A stretch of DNA of 64,000 nt, taken from Oscillospiraceae bacterium. GTDB taxonomy: Bacteria; Bacillota_A; Clostridia; Oscillospirales; WRJC01. Location: positions 1 to 64,000 of the forward strand of contig WRJC01000015.1 of the NCBI GenBank assembly GCA_009782405.1. The letters run 5' to 3'. Of the stretch, positions 25,414 to 33,237 are shown piece after piece. A program made the position numbers and the translations under genes. Every line of letters starts with the position of its first letter. Position 1 is the first letter of the stretch. The notes below the pieces were generated by a model. The model saw nothing but the letters and a program-made list of their open reading frames with translations, was not told where the DNA came from and ran no database searches.

Positions 25414-25962
25414 TCAATACGGCTTGCATAAAATTTCATGAATCCGCGCGTCGAATATCTTGGCCGAATAGCCCGGAGTCATAACGCAAGCCGTGTCGCA
25501 GCCCCTGCCGGTCCCGCCGAGCGCGACCACCGGTCGCGGTTCTTTGACCGCTCCCGCATCCAGCGCCATCGCCCCGATTTCCACGCATACTTTTACGCCT
25601 TCGCTGATCATGCGCAGCGTGTGCGCCATGATTTCCACGGGGTATGCGCCGGTGAACCTGCCGCTCAGCGAACGTTCGGCGCCGCTCAGCGCATGGCCCG
25701 CCGTCACCAATTTCACGCCCGCATCCGCGAGCTTTTTGCGGTTTTCATCTGAAAGCGGATTTGCCCCCGCTTTCCACACGCTTGTTATCGCGACGATTTG
25801 CCCTTTATAGCCCGTTTGCGCCGCAAGCTCCAAGGCCGCAAGCGCCGTGGCGCCGGTGGATGAGGCAAGTATGATATCCGTTTCCAGTTCCTTCGCTTTT
25901 TCTATGGCGAGTCTCAATGCGGCCGCCGTGTTTTCCGGCGAAATCTTTTGAAATATAACCAT
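25414..25962 (-). CDS. Stand-alone pyruvate-kinase C-terminal-domain-like protein
   Basis: 182 residues that resemble only the C-terminal (allosteric) domain of pyruvate kinase: AIEKAKELETDIILASSTG, then TGYKGQIVAITSVW and a Gly-rich end VALGGTGRGCDTACVMTPG. No catalytic barrel is present. Such short proteins occur in many Clostridia and have no established activity; regulation or ligand binding is the usual guess. The start ATG lies after GAAAGGGTAAAATCA. It sits 110 bases after the alpha-toroid gene and 30 bases before the rhomboid, all on the minus strand. Whether it belongs to the upstream glycan operon is uncertain. Confidence 0.75.
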   Translation of the reverse strand: MVIFQKISPENTAAALRLAIEKAKELETDIILASSTGATALAALELAAQTGYKGQIVAITSVWKAGANPLSDENRKKLADAGVKLVTAGHALSGAERSLSGRFTGAYPVEIMAHTLRMISEGVKVCVEIGAMALDAGAVKEPRPVVALGGTGRGCDTACVMTPGYSAKIFDARIHEILCKPY

Positions 25963-26072
25963 TGATTTTACCCTTTCGAACATATAATATATTTTTATAG
26001 CGATTTTTTTGCGCGTCTAAAGTTTGAAAATCCTTTTCGCGTTGTATGCGCCGGTAAAAACATTTGCATCCC

Positions 26073-27185
26073 CTAAAATTGAAAACCGGGGATATTTGTA
26101 AACTTGTACGGGGAATTCATATTATCTATTTTACATAAATATCTGTCGATCAAAGCCAGCGACAGCGTCCTGAACCATGTGGGAAACATGGCGCCCGCAT
26201 CGGCCGGACCGAAAAGTTCCCTATGCCCGTATTCAAATTCTTTGCCTTTATAGAATACGAACCCACCGTCCGGCGCCTGATTTGCCAGAACCCGACGTTT
26301 CGCGCGGAGCAGCGCGTCTGTCACCTCGCCGCGCCGGTACGGAATTAAAGCGGACATCCTCGCCAAAGGGTCGATTGAGTCGATATCCTCGCACGCGCTG
26401 GAATCAAACGGCGAATCCGGATTGTGGACGCCCCACCCGAACCCCCCGGAAGGGTTTTGCGTCAGCAATGCCGTGTCGATGGCCCGCTCCATATGCGGTA
26501 CGGGATAATTGTCGTAGAAAAACAGCGGCCACCAGTGATAGGCCGCCTGCACCGCGTGCGAACGACGGATCGGATCTGAAACGTCAAGGGTTCCCCATAT
26601 TCCGGATTCACGGTTGATGTGATGCGAAAAGAGCCATTCCAACAAGAAAATAACGGCTTCGCCCGCTTTGCGGTCGTTATGGAAATCGCGCGAATATTGC
26701 AGCAATGTGCCTATATTCATTATTTCATTGCCGGTCCAGGCCACCTTTTCGCCAAAATCAAGCTTTGAAAGCCAATTTTCAAACTTATCTTTGTCTTTAT
26801 AGGGGGCGAGAAACAGCAAGGGTTTTTCGGCCGTATATCCGAGGCTTCCCAAAGCCGTCAATATATGGCAGCTCAAATGCGCGCGCCCGCACCAAAGAGG
26901 ATCGTTTTTGTACCATCCTTGCCCATATATGGCAGGATCGCGGTAAAGTCCGTCGGAATCCTGATGGCCGTTGAAATAATCGGCCCATGCCCGCTTTTCG
27001 CCCTGATCCAGATTGTCAAGCGCTCCCAATAGCGAATATGTCATTGCGGCATAAGCGGAACTGTAGAGAGTGTTTTTTTTTGTAGCGGCAGAATAGCGAA
27101 ATCTTCCGATTTCATCTTTTTCGCCTTGCCGGCAGCTGTCGACAAACGGGAGCACAGTATCTCTCAGATGCGAAAACAACTTCAT
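26073..27185 (-). CDS. Alpha/alpha-toroid protein of unknown function
   Basis: 370 residues, no signal peptide. The sequence is a run of helical pairs with Trp, His and Gly-rich turns: YGQGWYKNDPLWCGRAHLSC, IINRESG-like GIWGTLDVSD, PSGGFGWGVHNPDSPFDSSA and APDGGFVFYKG. These QDxDGG-like turns are seen in alpha-toroid folds such as terpene cyclases, prenyltransferases and GH88/GH105-like unsaturated glucuronyl hydrolases. I do not recognise a specific family. It starts within the end of the GH2 gene (stop and start overlap by a few bases), after GGGGGAT, so its translation is coupled to that enzyme. A role in processing glucuronide-containing glycans is the best contextual guess. Confidence 0.55.
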   Translation of the reverse strand: MKLFSHLRDTVLPFVDSCRQGEKDEIGRFRYSAATKKNTLYSSAYAAMTYSLLGALDNLDQGEKRAWADYFNGHQDSDGLYRDPAIYGQGWYKNDPLWCGRAHLSCHILTALGSLGYTAEKPLLFLAPYKDKDKFENWLSKLDFGEKVAWTGNEIMNIGTLLQYSRDFHNDRKAGEAVIFLLEWLFSHHINRESGIWGTLDVSDPIRRSHAVQAAYHWWPLFFYDNYPVPHMERAIDTALLTQNPSGGFGWGVHNPDSPFDSSACEDIDSIDPLARMSALIPYRRGEVTDALLRAKRRVLANQAPDGGFVFYKGKEFEYGHRELFGPADAGAMFPTWFRTLSLALIDRYLCKIDNMNSPYKFTNIPGFQF

Positions 27186-27190
27186 GGTTT

Positions 27191-28951
27191 TCAATCCCCC
27201 AAATATTTTTTGCGAATAGCCTCAAACGCGAGTTTTTTATCGCGGCTGTATGTCACCGCGCCTTTCAGGTTCAACTCGTTCCAATAGCCGTTCGACGTTT
27301 TCGAAGGATCGCGGTAGTCTGCAAAACAAAAAGGAAACAACCCGATGATCTGCGGATATTCGTCAGCCAAGCCAAAAATTTCCTCGAGCAGTTCGCCGTG
27401 ATAATTTTCAGACCACAAATCCCTGCCCGCCGCATAAAAACCGGGCACGGAGTCCGCGCCGAATTCGGTCAGAAACAACGCCAGACCTTTTTTGCCTTCA
27501 TGGATTACCCTGTCTATCATTTCACGCATTGCGGAAAGGTCGATAGGCTCGCGTTCGATGATTTGCGTTTTGGCTGTGCCCTCCGGCGCAAGGCCTTTGC
27601 CGCCGAATACTTTGTCATACCAGCCCCAGTAAGAATTTATCCCCAGTACATCCACAATATCGGCAATCGGCCCTACAATACCGTATAATGCGGCATATGA
27701 GACAAGCCGGCCGGGGTCTTTTGCCCGCGCCGCCGAAGCAAGCGAAGCGAAGAATTCCTGCGCTTCCGGATTTTTCGTGTTGCATTCGTTTCCTATGCCG
27801 TATATCGCTGCGCATGGGTGATTTTTAGCCGAGTCTATCATTTCGCAAATCATCTGCTTCGCGAGACCGGACCATTCTTTGTCGGAGAACCGCGTGCCGG
27901 TTTCTCGGTCATCGGGGTGGTAGCAATAAACGGGCGGCTCAATCCACACCAAAATCCCTTCGCGGTCGCATATTTCATAAAAAATTTTATCCATCGGATA
28001 ATGGCACCGCACCGCGTTCGCGCCCATTTCCTTGATTAGCGCAATATCGGTTTTTAGCTGTTCGGGCGTCATTGCAAGCCCGGAAACAGGCGAATCATAT
28101 ACATAGCAAACGCCATTGAATCTAAAAGGCCGCTGGTTCAATTTTATGGCCGCATTTTCTGCTGTAATTGTTTTGAATCCATATTGCGCGGAAAATGTAT
28201 CCAAAACTTCGTCTTTGTCCGATAACGTGACGCTGACTTGATAAAGCGCGGGATTGTCGGGATGCCAGCTTTGGACATTTTGCAAATTGAGCAAAGCTTC
28301 AACTTCGCCGTCTTGCAAAACCGGAACTTTTGCGCTTTGGGAATTGCAGCATACAGCCATGGTCAATTTGCGGGAACAACCGCAATTTTTGACTGACGCC
28401 TTTACATTCAGTTCATAGCCGGTTTTTTCCGGGACAGCGGACAGGGCGACGTCGGAAAAACAAGGGCCGCCGGCAAATTCCAAACTCACATCCCTGTGTA
28501 TGCCTCCGTAATTGAAATACCCAAGACAAGGCGGCCATTTGATCGCCGTTGCCCGATTGTCAACTTTTACGGCAATATGATTTGTGCCCTTATGTATATG
28601 TTTTGTCGCCTCTAAAGTGAATTCCGTATATCCGCCCTCGTGGCTTCCGGCATATTGCCCATTGACATAAACATCGCAGAGATAATTTACGCCTCCGAAA
28701 CGCAGGCGCGCAAAAGTGATTTCATCGACGTCAACAAAAAATTCGCGGGCAAACCAGCATACCCCCTCAAAAATATCGTATCTCTCCCCGTATTTTTGCC
28801 ACACTCCCGGAACGGTCGCTTTTTGCCAGTGCCGCCTGACGGTTTTTGGCTGCGAATATGGATGAACTTGGTAAATTTTTTTGTCTTCATGGTATTTCGG
28901 ATCCAAATCGGCGATGAAATCCCATTGGCCGTTCAAATCTATATTTTTCAT
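27191..28951 (-). CDS. Glycoside hydrolase family 2, beta-glucuronidase-like
   Basis: 586 residues, no signal peptide. The N-terminal jelly-roll has LNGQWDFIAD, VPGVWQK and LRFGGVNYLCDVYVNGQ; an Ig-like domain follows. The barrel contains the acid/base Glu in AIYGIGNEC and the nucleophile Glu in FLTEFGADS. Near the end an N-L-K-G motif, followed by SRDKKLAF, resembles the N-x-K carboxylate-binding motif of bacterial beta-glucuronidases, so glucuronide or galacturonide cleavage is more likely than galactoside cleavage; this needs an assay. Its start lies 13 bases after paralogue 3 of the binding proteins, in one operon with it. It is short for GH2 but within the beta-glucuronidase range. Confidence 0.85.
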   Translation of the reverse strand: MKNIDLNGQWDFIADLDPKYHEDKKIYQVHPYSQPKTVRRHWQKATVPGVWQKYGERYDIFEGVCWFAREFFVDVDEITFARLRFGGVNYLCDVYVNGQYAGSHEGGYTEFTLEATKHIHKGTNHIAVKVDNRATAIKWPPCLGYFNYGGIHRDVSLEFAGGPCFSDVALSAVPEKTGYELNVKASVKNCGCSRKLTMAVCCNSQSAKVPVLQDGEVEALLNLQNVQSWHPDNPALYQVSVTLSDKDEVLDTFSAQYGFKTITAENAAIKLNQRPFRFNGVCYVYDSPVSGLAMTPEQLKTDIALIKEMGANAVRCHYPMDKIFYEICDREGILVWIEPPVYCYHPDDRETGTRFSDKEWSGLAKQMICEMIDSAKNHPCAAIYGIGNECNTKNPEAQEFFASLASAARAKDPGRLVSYAALYGIVGPIADIVDVLGINSYWGWYDKVFGGKGLAPEGTAKTQIIEREPIDLSAMREMIDRVIHEGKKGLALFLTEFGADSVPGFYAAGRDLWSENYHGELLEEIFGLADEYPQIIGLFPFCFADYRDPSKTSNGYWNELNLKGAVTYSRDKKLAFEAIRKKYLGD

Positions 28952-28964
28952 ATATCGAGCCCTC

Positions 28965-30410
28965 CTAATTTTCGTTGAACAGCTGATTGTTTTTTTCGAC
29001 GGCTGCGGTAATTTTGCCTTCGTGCTGTTCTATCCACGACATAAGATTGGCGTTTTGGTTGCGGCTGAATTTATAAAGCTGCTCATATGTTTCGGGCATA
29101 TAGTAAATATCGGTAATGCTGTAAATACGGTTTTCGAATATGACGTCAAGCATTGCCTCGCTTTCGTCATCGCGCGAAATCTTCGTTTTCAGCAAGTCGT
29201 TGTAGTACGCTTTGACGACGGTATCCGTGCTTTCGTAGCACAACGCTTCAAGGATAACGCCCGTCCTGCCCAGATCCGATGCAGTGACGGGAACGAGCAT
29301 TGCGGGCGGCGGATAGACATAGGTGTGATAACTGCCCTGGGTTTCATCGTATTTCGGGAGCGGAATGATGCCAAAATCGGTTTCCATTCCCCGCAAACCG
29401 ACCGCCGAATGTATATTGCTGCTGTAAAACAAGGACTGGTTGTTCAAAAAAATCAATTCCGGGTTTATTTGCCCGTCAAGCCCGTCAAGCAGCATATCGC
29501 CGTCGTGCATAATCTGCATGAGTTTTTGGTACGCTTCGACATATTTCTCGCCCACCCTGAAAACGTGCATGCCGTCCGCGTCTTTGGTGATCATCTGTTG
29601 TCCCGCGCCCGCCACAAAAGCGTTGGCATATACCCATGAATAGGCCACGAAACCGTACTGGTCTTTGTCCGTGAAGGCACCGTCCCCGTCCAAATCCTTC
29701 GACGCGCCTTTTCCCATTTCGTGAAATTTATCAAATGTCCACTTGCCCGCAGCTATTATGTCATATGGCGATTCGATCCCCAAATCCTGCAGCAGCTGTT
29801 TATTGAAAAATACGCCTTGCGTTTTGCCGTAGTGCATCAGCGAAAAATCGCCGGCCACAAAATAATTTTGGTTCCCTATGGACAAGTCGTGCGCCATGTC
29901 CCTGTCCCACCAAGGCTGGGAGAGGTTCAAATACGGTATTATATTGTAATCTGCCACCATTTTGTTTTGGGCGATTCCAACGCCCTCGTCCAAGCCCAAC
30001 ATGAACAAATCATAATCGTCCGCTCCGGATTTTATGCTGTTGGAGGCTTTGGGCGAAATTTCCCTTCTGCCGGTCAATATTTCCACAATTTTGACGTCAA
30101 ATCTTTCCTCCACCATTCGGTTTCGTTTATGCACCGCGTCATTTACGCTTTCGCCTGTTTCTTCTTCTGCGACGATGGTGGTGTCCGCGAACATTTCAAC
30201 CGTAGGCGAATTTAGGATCCTGAACTCATATCCGCCATATTTGACGTCGGGTAGCTCCAATTCCGGTTTTTGTTCTTTGGTTGTTTTGGAATAGCCTGCG
30301 TTTTCATCGTTTTCGGTTTCATCGAGGTTTTCGGTTTTGCACGATAAAAAGGGCATGCAAATCAACCCGACGATAAAAAAAACTGTTGTAATCCTTGCCG
30401 CTTTTTTCAT
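28965..30410 (-). CDS. Extracellular solute-binding lipoprotein (paralogue 3)
   Basis: 481 residues. The lipobox is FLSC-K (Cys about residue 24). It shares the paralogue pattern: NDAVHKRNRMVEERFDVKI, QPWWDRDMAHDLSIG, the EF-hand-like DLDGDGAFTDKDQYG, and the ending RDDESEAMLDVIFENRIYSI. GGAGG lies 7 bases before the chosen ATG; a GTG two codons earlier is too close to it. It lies 48 bases after paralogue 4 and 13 bases before the GH2 gene. Two different binding proteins in one operon is unusual and may widen the range of captured sugars. No permease is present. Confidence 0.87.
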   Translation of the reverse strand: MKKAARITTVFFIVGLICMPFLSCKTENLDETENDENAGYSKTTKEQKPELELPDVKYGGYEFRILNSPTVEMFADTTIVAEEETGESVNDAVHKRNRMVEERFDVKIVEILTGRREISPKASNSIKSGADDYDLFMLGLDEGVGIAQNKMVADYNIIPYLNLSQPWWDRDMAHDLSIGNQNYFVAGDFSLMHYGKTQGVFFNKQLLQDLGIESPYDIIAAGKWTFDKFHEMGKGASKDLDGDGAFTDKDQYGFVAYSWVYANAFVAGAGQQMITKDADGMHVFRVGEKYVEAYQKLMQIMHDGDMLLDGLDGQINPELIFLNNQSLFYSSNIHSAVGLRGMETDFGIIPLPKYDETQGSYHTYVYPPPAMLVPVTASDLGRTGVILEALCYESTDTVVKAYYNDLLKTKISRDDESEAMLDVIFENRIYSITDIYYMPETYEQLYKFSRNQNANLMSWIEQHEGKITAAVEKNNQLFNEN

Positions 30411-30458
30411 TTTCACGCCTCCATTTTTCGATTTCGCCCCAAAAATATTTGCTGTCCG

Positions 30459-31940
30459 TCAATTTTCCAAACCGGAGAAAGCCTCGACCATGCTGTCGCG
30501 TTTTTTATCAAAAATACTTGTCAATTTAGATTCGTTCAGCGATACGAGCGTATTGCTTTTCTTGACAAACATATCGTTGAGCGGCCCGTCGCGTATCTCC
30601 GATACCCATATGACGTCAACCCAGTCGAATACTCTTTGATCAATGATATAATCAATCATTTCTTCGGATTCTTCATCGCGCGCAAGTTTGGTTTTCAGCA
30701 TAATATCGTAATAAGCCGGAACGACAGTTTTCAAGGAATCGCAAGCCATCGCTTCAAGAATGGCGCTGGTTCTTTCCAAATCTTCTTTTGTCGAGGTTAT
30801 GCCTGTAAAAAACAAATCCCCGCCTCCCAAGCGCGTATAATATGCCTCTTGTTTTTCGTCGAATTTCGGGTACGGCAATATGCCGAAATCCGTTTCCATC
30901 GCCCTGAGGTTTTTCAGCATGAATAAATCGACGTCGTTGAACAACACTTTGTCGCTGCAAAACATGTCTTGCTTGTCCGAGTTGTAATATATATCGTTTC
31001 CGTGCGTTATTTGAAATATTTTATCTACGACGTCTAAAAACTTTTCCGTGCCCATCGTATTCTGCGGCACATCGTCGCCATCTTTCTCCGCCGCTTTTGC
31101 GCCGCCCGCAATCCATAAACCCGGCAACACGTCATTTGACCTCGCGCAATATCCCCATGCGTCGTTTGCGTCCATTTTGCCGTCGCCGTTTAAATCGATT
31201 GTTCCGGATTTGCACATCTCCGCGAATTTATCATACGTCCATTTGCCGTTCTTCACCACTTCGAACGGGTTTTCGAGCCCGTAATTTTGAAGAAGCTGCT
31301 TATTGAAAACCAATACATAAGCGTAATCAAAAAATGTGGTGCAGAACGCCCCGACCGCGAAATATTTCCGGTTCAATATTGTCAGCTGGTTCGTGAGAAA
31401 ATCGTCCCAATACGTTTTGCTGAAATCTATGTTGGTCAATTCGTTTATGCCGTTGATCAAACCTTGCTGCGCGAAGCCGAATGATTCCGCCCCGCGGCAT
31501 GTATACAAATCATACTCATTGTCACCCGATAAAATCATGTTTTTTATCTTGTTCAACTCGTTTTGGCCGCTATAAACCCATTCGGCCATAACTATTTTTA
31601 TGTTGAAGCGGTCTTCCAAATTGCGGTTTCTGATATTGACGGCATCTTGATATACCTCGCCCGTGAGTTCCTCGAAATCCAAACGGCAGTTTGCCCAACC
31701 GTCGCTTATCCTGTTGAAAATTTTGAATTCGTGCCCTCCGAAATCATATTCCCCGAGGTCGTCAAGCATGCTTTTGTCGTTTGCTTCATCGGCAATTTCC
31801 CGTTCGCCGGGAATCTCGCCGGATTCCTCATTTTGATTTGCGGAATTTTTTTCAACGGCGGCTTGGCATGAATATAGGATTATATTTGTGACAAACAGCG
31901 ACAATATAAAAAAAGTTGCCATTGTAAAATTTTTTTTCAT
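30459..31940 (-). CDS. Extracellular solute-binding lipoprotein (paralogue 4)
   Basis: 493 residues. The lipobox LYSC-Q lies about residue 25. Family landmarks are AVNIRNRNLEDRFNIKIVMA, KTYWDDFLTNQLTI (Tyr-Trp in place of the Trp-Trp of its relatives), the EF-hand-like DLNGDGKMDANDAWG, LRAMETDFGILPYPK and RDEESEEMIDYIIDQRVFDW. AGGAAG precedes the ATG at 31938-31940; the earlier start 17 codons upstream has no support. It is the first gene of the minus-strand block running through paralogue 3, GH2 and the toroid gene, and has a good promoter at 31991-32019. Ligand unknown, probably a glucuronide-bearing oligosaccharide given the neighbours. Confidence 0.86.
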   Translation of the reverse strand: MKKNFTMATFFILSLFVTNIILYSCQAAVEKNSANQNEESGEIPGEREIADEANDKSMLDDLGEYDFGGHEFKIFNRISDGWANCRLDFEELTGEVYQDAVNIRNRNLEDRFNIKIVMAEWVYSGQNELNKIKNMILSGDNEYDLYTCRGAESFGFAQQGLINGINELTNIDFSKTYWDDFLTNQLTILNRKYFAVGAFCTTFFDYAYVLVFNKQLLQNYGLENPFEVVKNGKWTYDKFAEMCKSGTIDLNGDGKMDANDAWGYCARSNDVLPGLWIAGGAKAAEKDGDDVPQNTMGTEKFLDVVDKIFQITHGNDIYYNSDKQDMFCSDKVLFNDVDLFMLKNLRAMETDFGILPYPKFDEKQEAYYTRLGGGDLFFTGITSTKEDLERTSAILEAMACDSLKTVVPAYYDIMLKTKLARDEESEEMIDYIIDQRVFDWVDVIWVSEIRDGPLNDMFVKKSNTLVSLNESKLTSIFDKKRDSMVEAFSGLEN

Positions 31941-31990
31941 AAACTGCTTCCTCTCTTGATTTTTTCGGTTTCCAAATATTTTCAAATACA

Positions 31991-32019
31991 ATTATACTAC
32001 CAAAAAACAAAAATTTCAA
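31991..32019 (-). promoter_or_regulatory. Sigma-A promoter for the binding-protein/GH2 operon
   Basis: On the minus strand TTGAAA (32014-32019), 17-base T-rich spacer, TATAAT (31991-31996). It lies 43 bases from the divergent promoter at 32062. Confidence 0.8.
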
Positions 32020-32061
32020 CTGTTTGAAAAAAATTGTTTGCAAAAAATTCAATTGCCCCGC

Positions 32062-32090
32062 TTGACATTGCGCCGGATATGCGGTATAAT
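32062..32090 (+). promoter_or_regulatory. Consensus sigma-A promoter for the TIM-barrel gene operon
   Basis: TTGACA (32062-32067), 17-base spacer, TATAAT (32085-32090), followed 20 bases later by an AAAGGGGG ribosome site. Confidence 0.85.
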
Positions 32091-32124
32091 ATGGGCAAAA
32101 GTAAGGAAAACAAAGGGGGCAAAG

Positions 32125-32817
32125 ATGCCTGTGGACGAAAAAAACAAATATGTGCCCAGCATACGGGGGCAGCTAAAAAAGCATATAATCCACGTTCCCG
32201 AGATAATCCGCGAATCGGCTTCGGGAATAAAGATAAATGAAAAACTCATAAAATCGCTCGTTTTCACCACCGACATCGCGATAATCAGGAATATGAACGG
32301 CGATGCCGTGATTGCGGTCTACCCCTTCACCCCGCAGCCCGTGATCACCCATGCGATAATGTTCGCCGGGGACGTGCCGGTGTTCTGCGGAGTGGGCGGC
32401 GGCACCACGCAAGGCCCGCGCGTGGTGAATCTGGCCAAGGACGCGGAATATCAGGGGGCGATGGGGGTGGTGCTGAATTCTCCCACCAAAAACGAAATCA
32501 TCGAGGAGATAAGCCGGGTTGTCGACATACCGATCGTGCTGACCGTGGTGAGCATGAACACCGACGTGAAAAGCAGGCTTGAAGCCGGAGCCACCATACT
32601 CAACGTCTCCGGCGCGGCCGAAACCGCAAAAATCGTCAAAAACATCCGCGCAGAATTTCCGAATGTCCCCATAATCGCCACCGGCGGGCCGACCGAAGAA
32701 ACTATAAAAGCCACCATCGAGGCGGGCGCGAACGCGATCACTTACACGCCCCCCACAAACGGTGAAATTTTTGCCGAGCTCATGCGAAAATACAGGGACG
32801 ACGAAAAAAGGTTTTGA
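32125..32817 (+). CDS. TIM-barrel protein of the putative-hydrolase type
   Basis: 230 residues, a size and pattern close to a family usually labelled hydrolase in gut Firmicutes. Landmarks are SLVFTTDIAIIRNMNGDAVI, PQPVITHAIMFAGDVPVFCG, GGGTTQGPRVVNLAKDAEYQ, GAMGVVLNSP and, near the end, IIATGGPTEETIKATIEAGA. The last motif resembles the phosphate-binding strands of KDPG-aldolase or NanE-type barrels. The true activity is not established. The ATG at 32125 has AAAGGGGGCAAAG directly upstream. A tautomerase gene and a DUF6259 gene follow on the same strand with short gaps, suggesting a three-gene unit for a sugar-acid or keto-acid route. Confidence 0.65.
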   Translation: MPVDEKNKYVPSIRGQLKKHIIHVPEIIRESASGIKINEKLIKSLVFTTDIAIIRNMNGDAVIAVYPFTPQPVITHAIMFAGDVPVFCGVGGGTTQGPRVVNLAKDAEYQGAMGVVLNSPTKNEIIEEISRVVDIPIVLTVVSMNTDVKSRLEAGATILNVSGAAETAKIVKNIRAEFPNVPIIATGGPTEETIKATIEAGANAITYTPPTNGEIFAELMRKYRDDEKRF

Positions 32818-32871
32818 CAAATGCAAATTAATATAATATTTTCAATTTAAAATTAAAAAGGGGGAAAATTC

Positions 32872-33216
32872 ATGCCTTACGTAAACATCACCACAGCAAA
32901 AAAATTGGACGAAGGGACCAAAGAATTGCTCTATTCAAAGATCGGGGGGCTCATGCCGACGCTGCCGGGCAAAAATTTGGACAACACATTGGTTTGCATA
33001 AATTCGGGCGCCGATATGTTCATGCGCGGAAAACCAAACGGCGGGGCCTTTGTGAGCGTGCAGTGCTACAAAGAATCGCCCGCTGAAAGCAAAAAGGATT
33101 TTTCCGCAAAAATTTACGAAACGCTCAAAGAGGTTCTGGGCTTGGGGCCGGATGACTGCGTTTACATGAATTTTACGGAGTTTGAAACTTGGGCGGCAAA
33201 CGGGAAATATTTTTGA
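32872..33216 (+). CDS. MIF/phenylpyruvate-tautomerase-like protein
   Basis: 114 residues, the standard length for the MIF branch of the tautomerase superfamily. After removal of Met it begins with the catalytic Pro (MPYVNITTA), which acts as the base in keto-enol tautomerisation. The middle has MRGKPNGGAFVSVQCY, and the end PDDCVYMNFTEFETWAANGKYF fits the MIF C-terminal strand region. The natural substrate is uncertain; phenylpyruvate and p-hydroxyphenylpyruvate are the usual test substrates. GGGGGAAAA lies upstream of the ATG. The gene is 54 bases after the TIM-barrel gene and 21 bases before the DUF6259 gene, likely one transcript. Confidence 0.78.
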   Translation: MPYVNITTAKKLDEGTKELLYSKIGGLMPTLPGKNLDNTLVCINSGADMFMRGKPNGGAFVSVQCYKESPAESKKDFSAKIYETLKEVLGLGPDDCVYMNFTEFETWAANGKYF

Positions 33217-33237
33217 AGATAGGGGGCTTGGGCTGAT

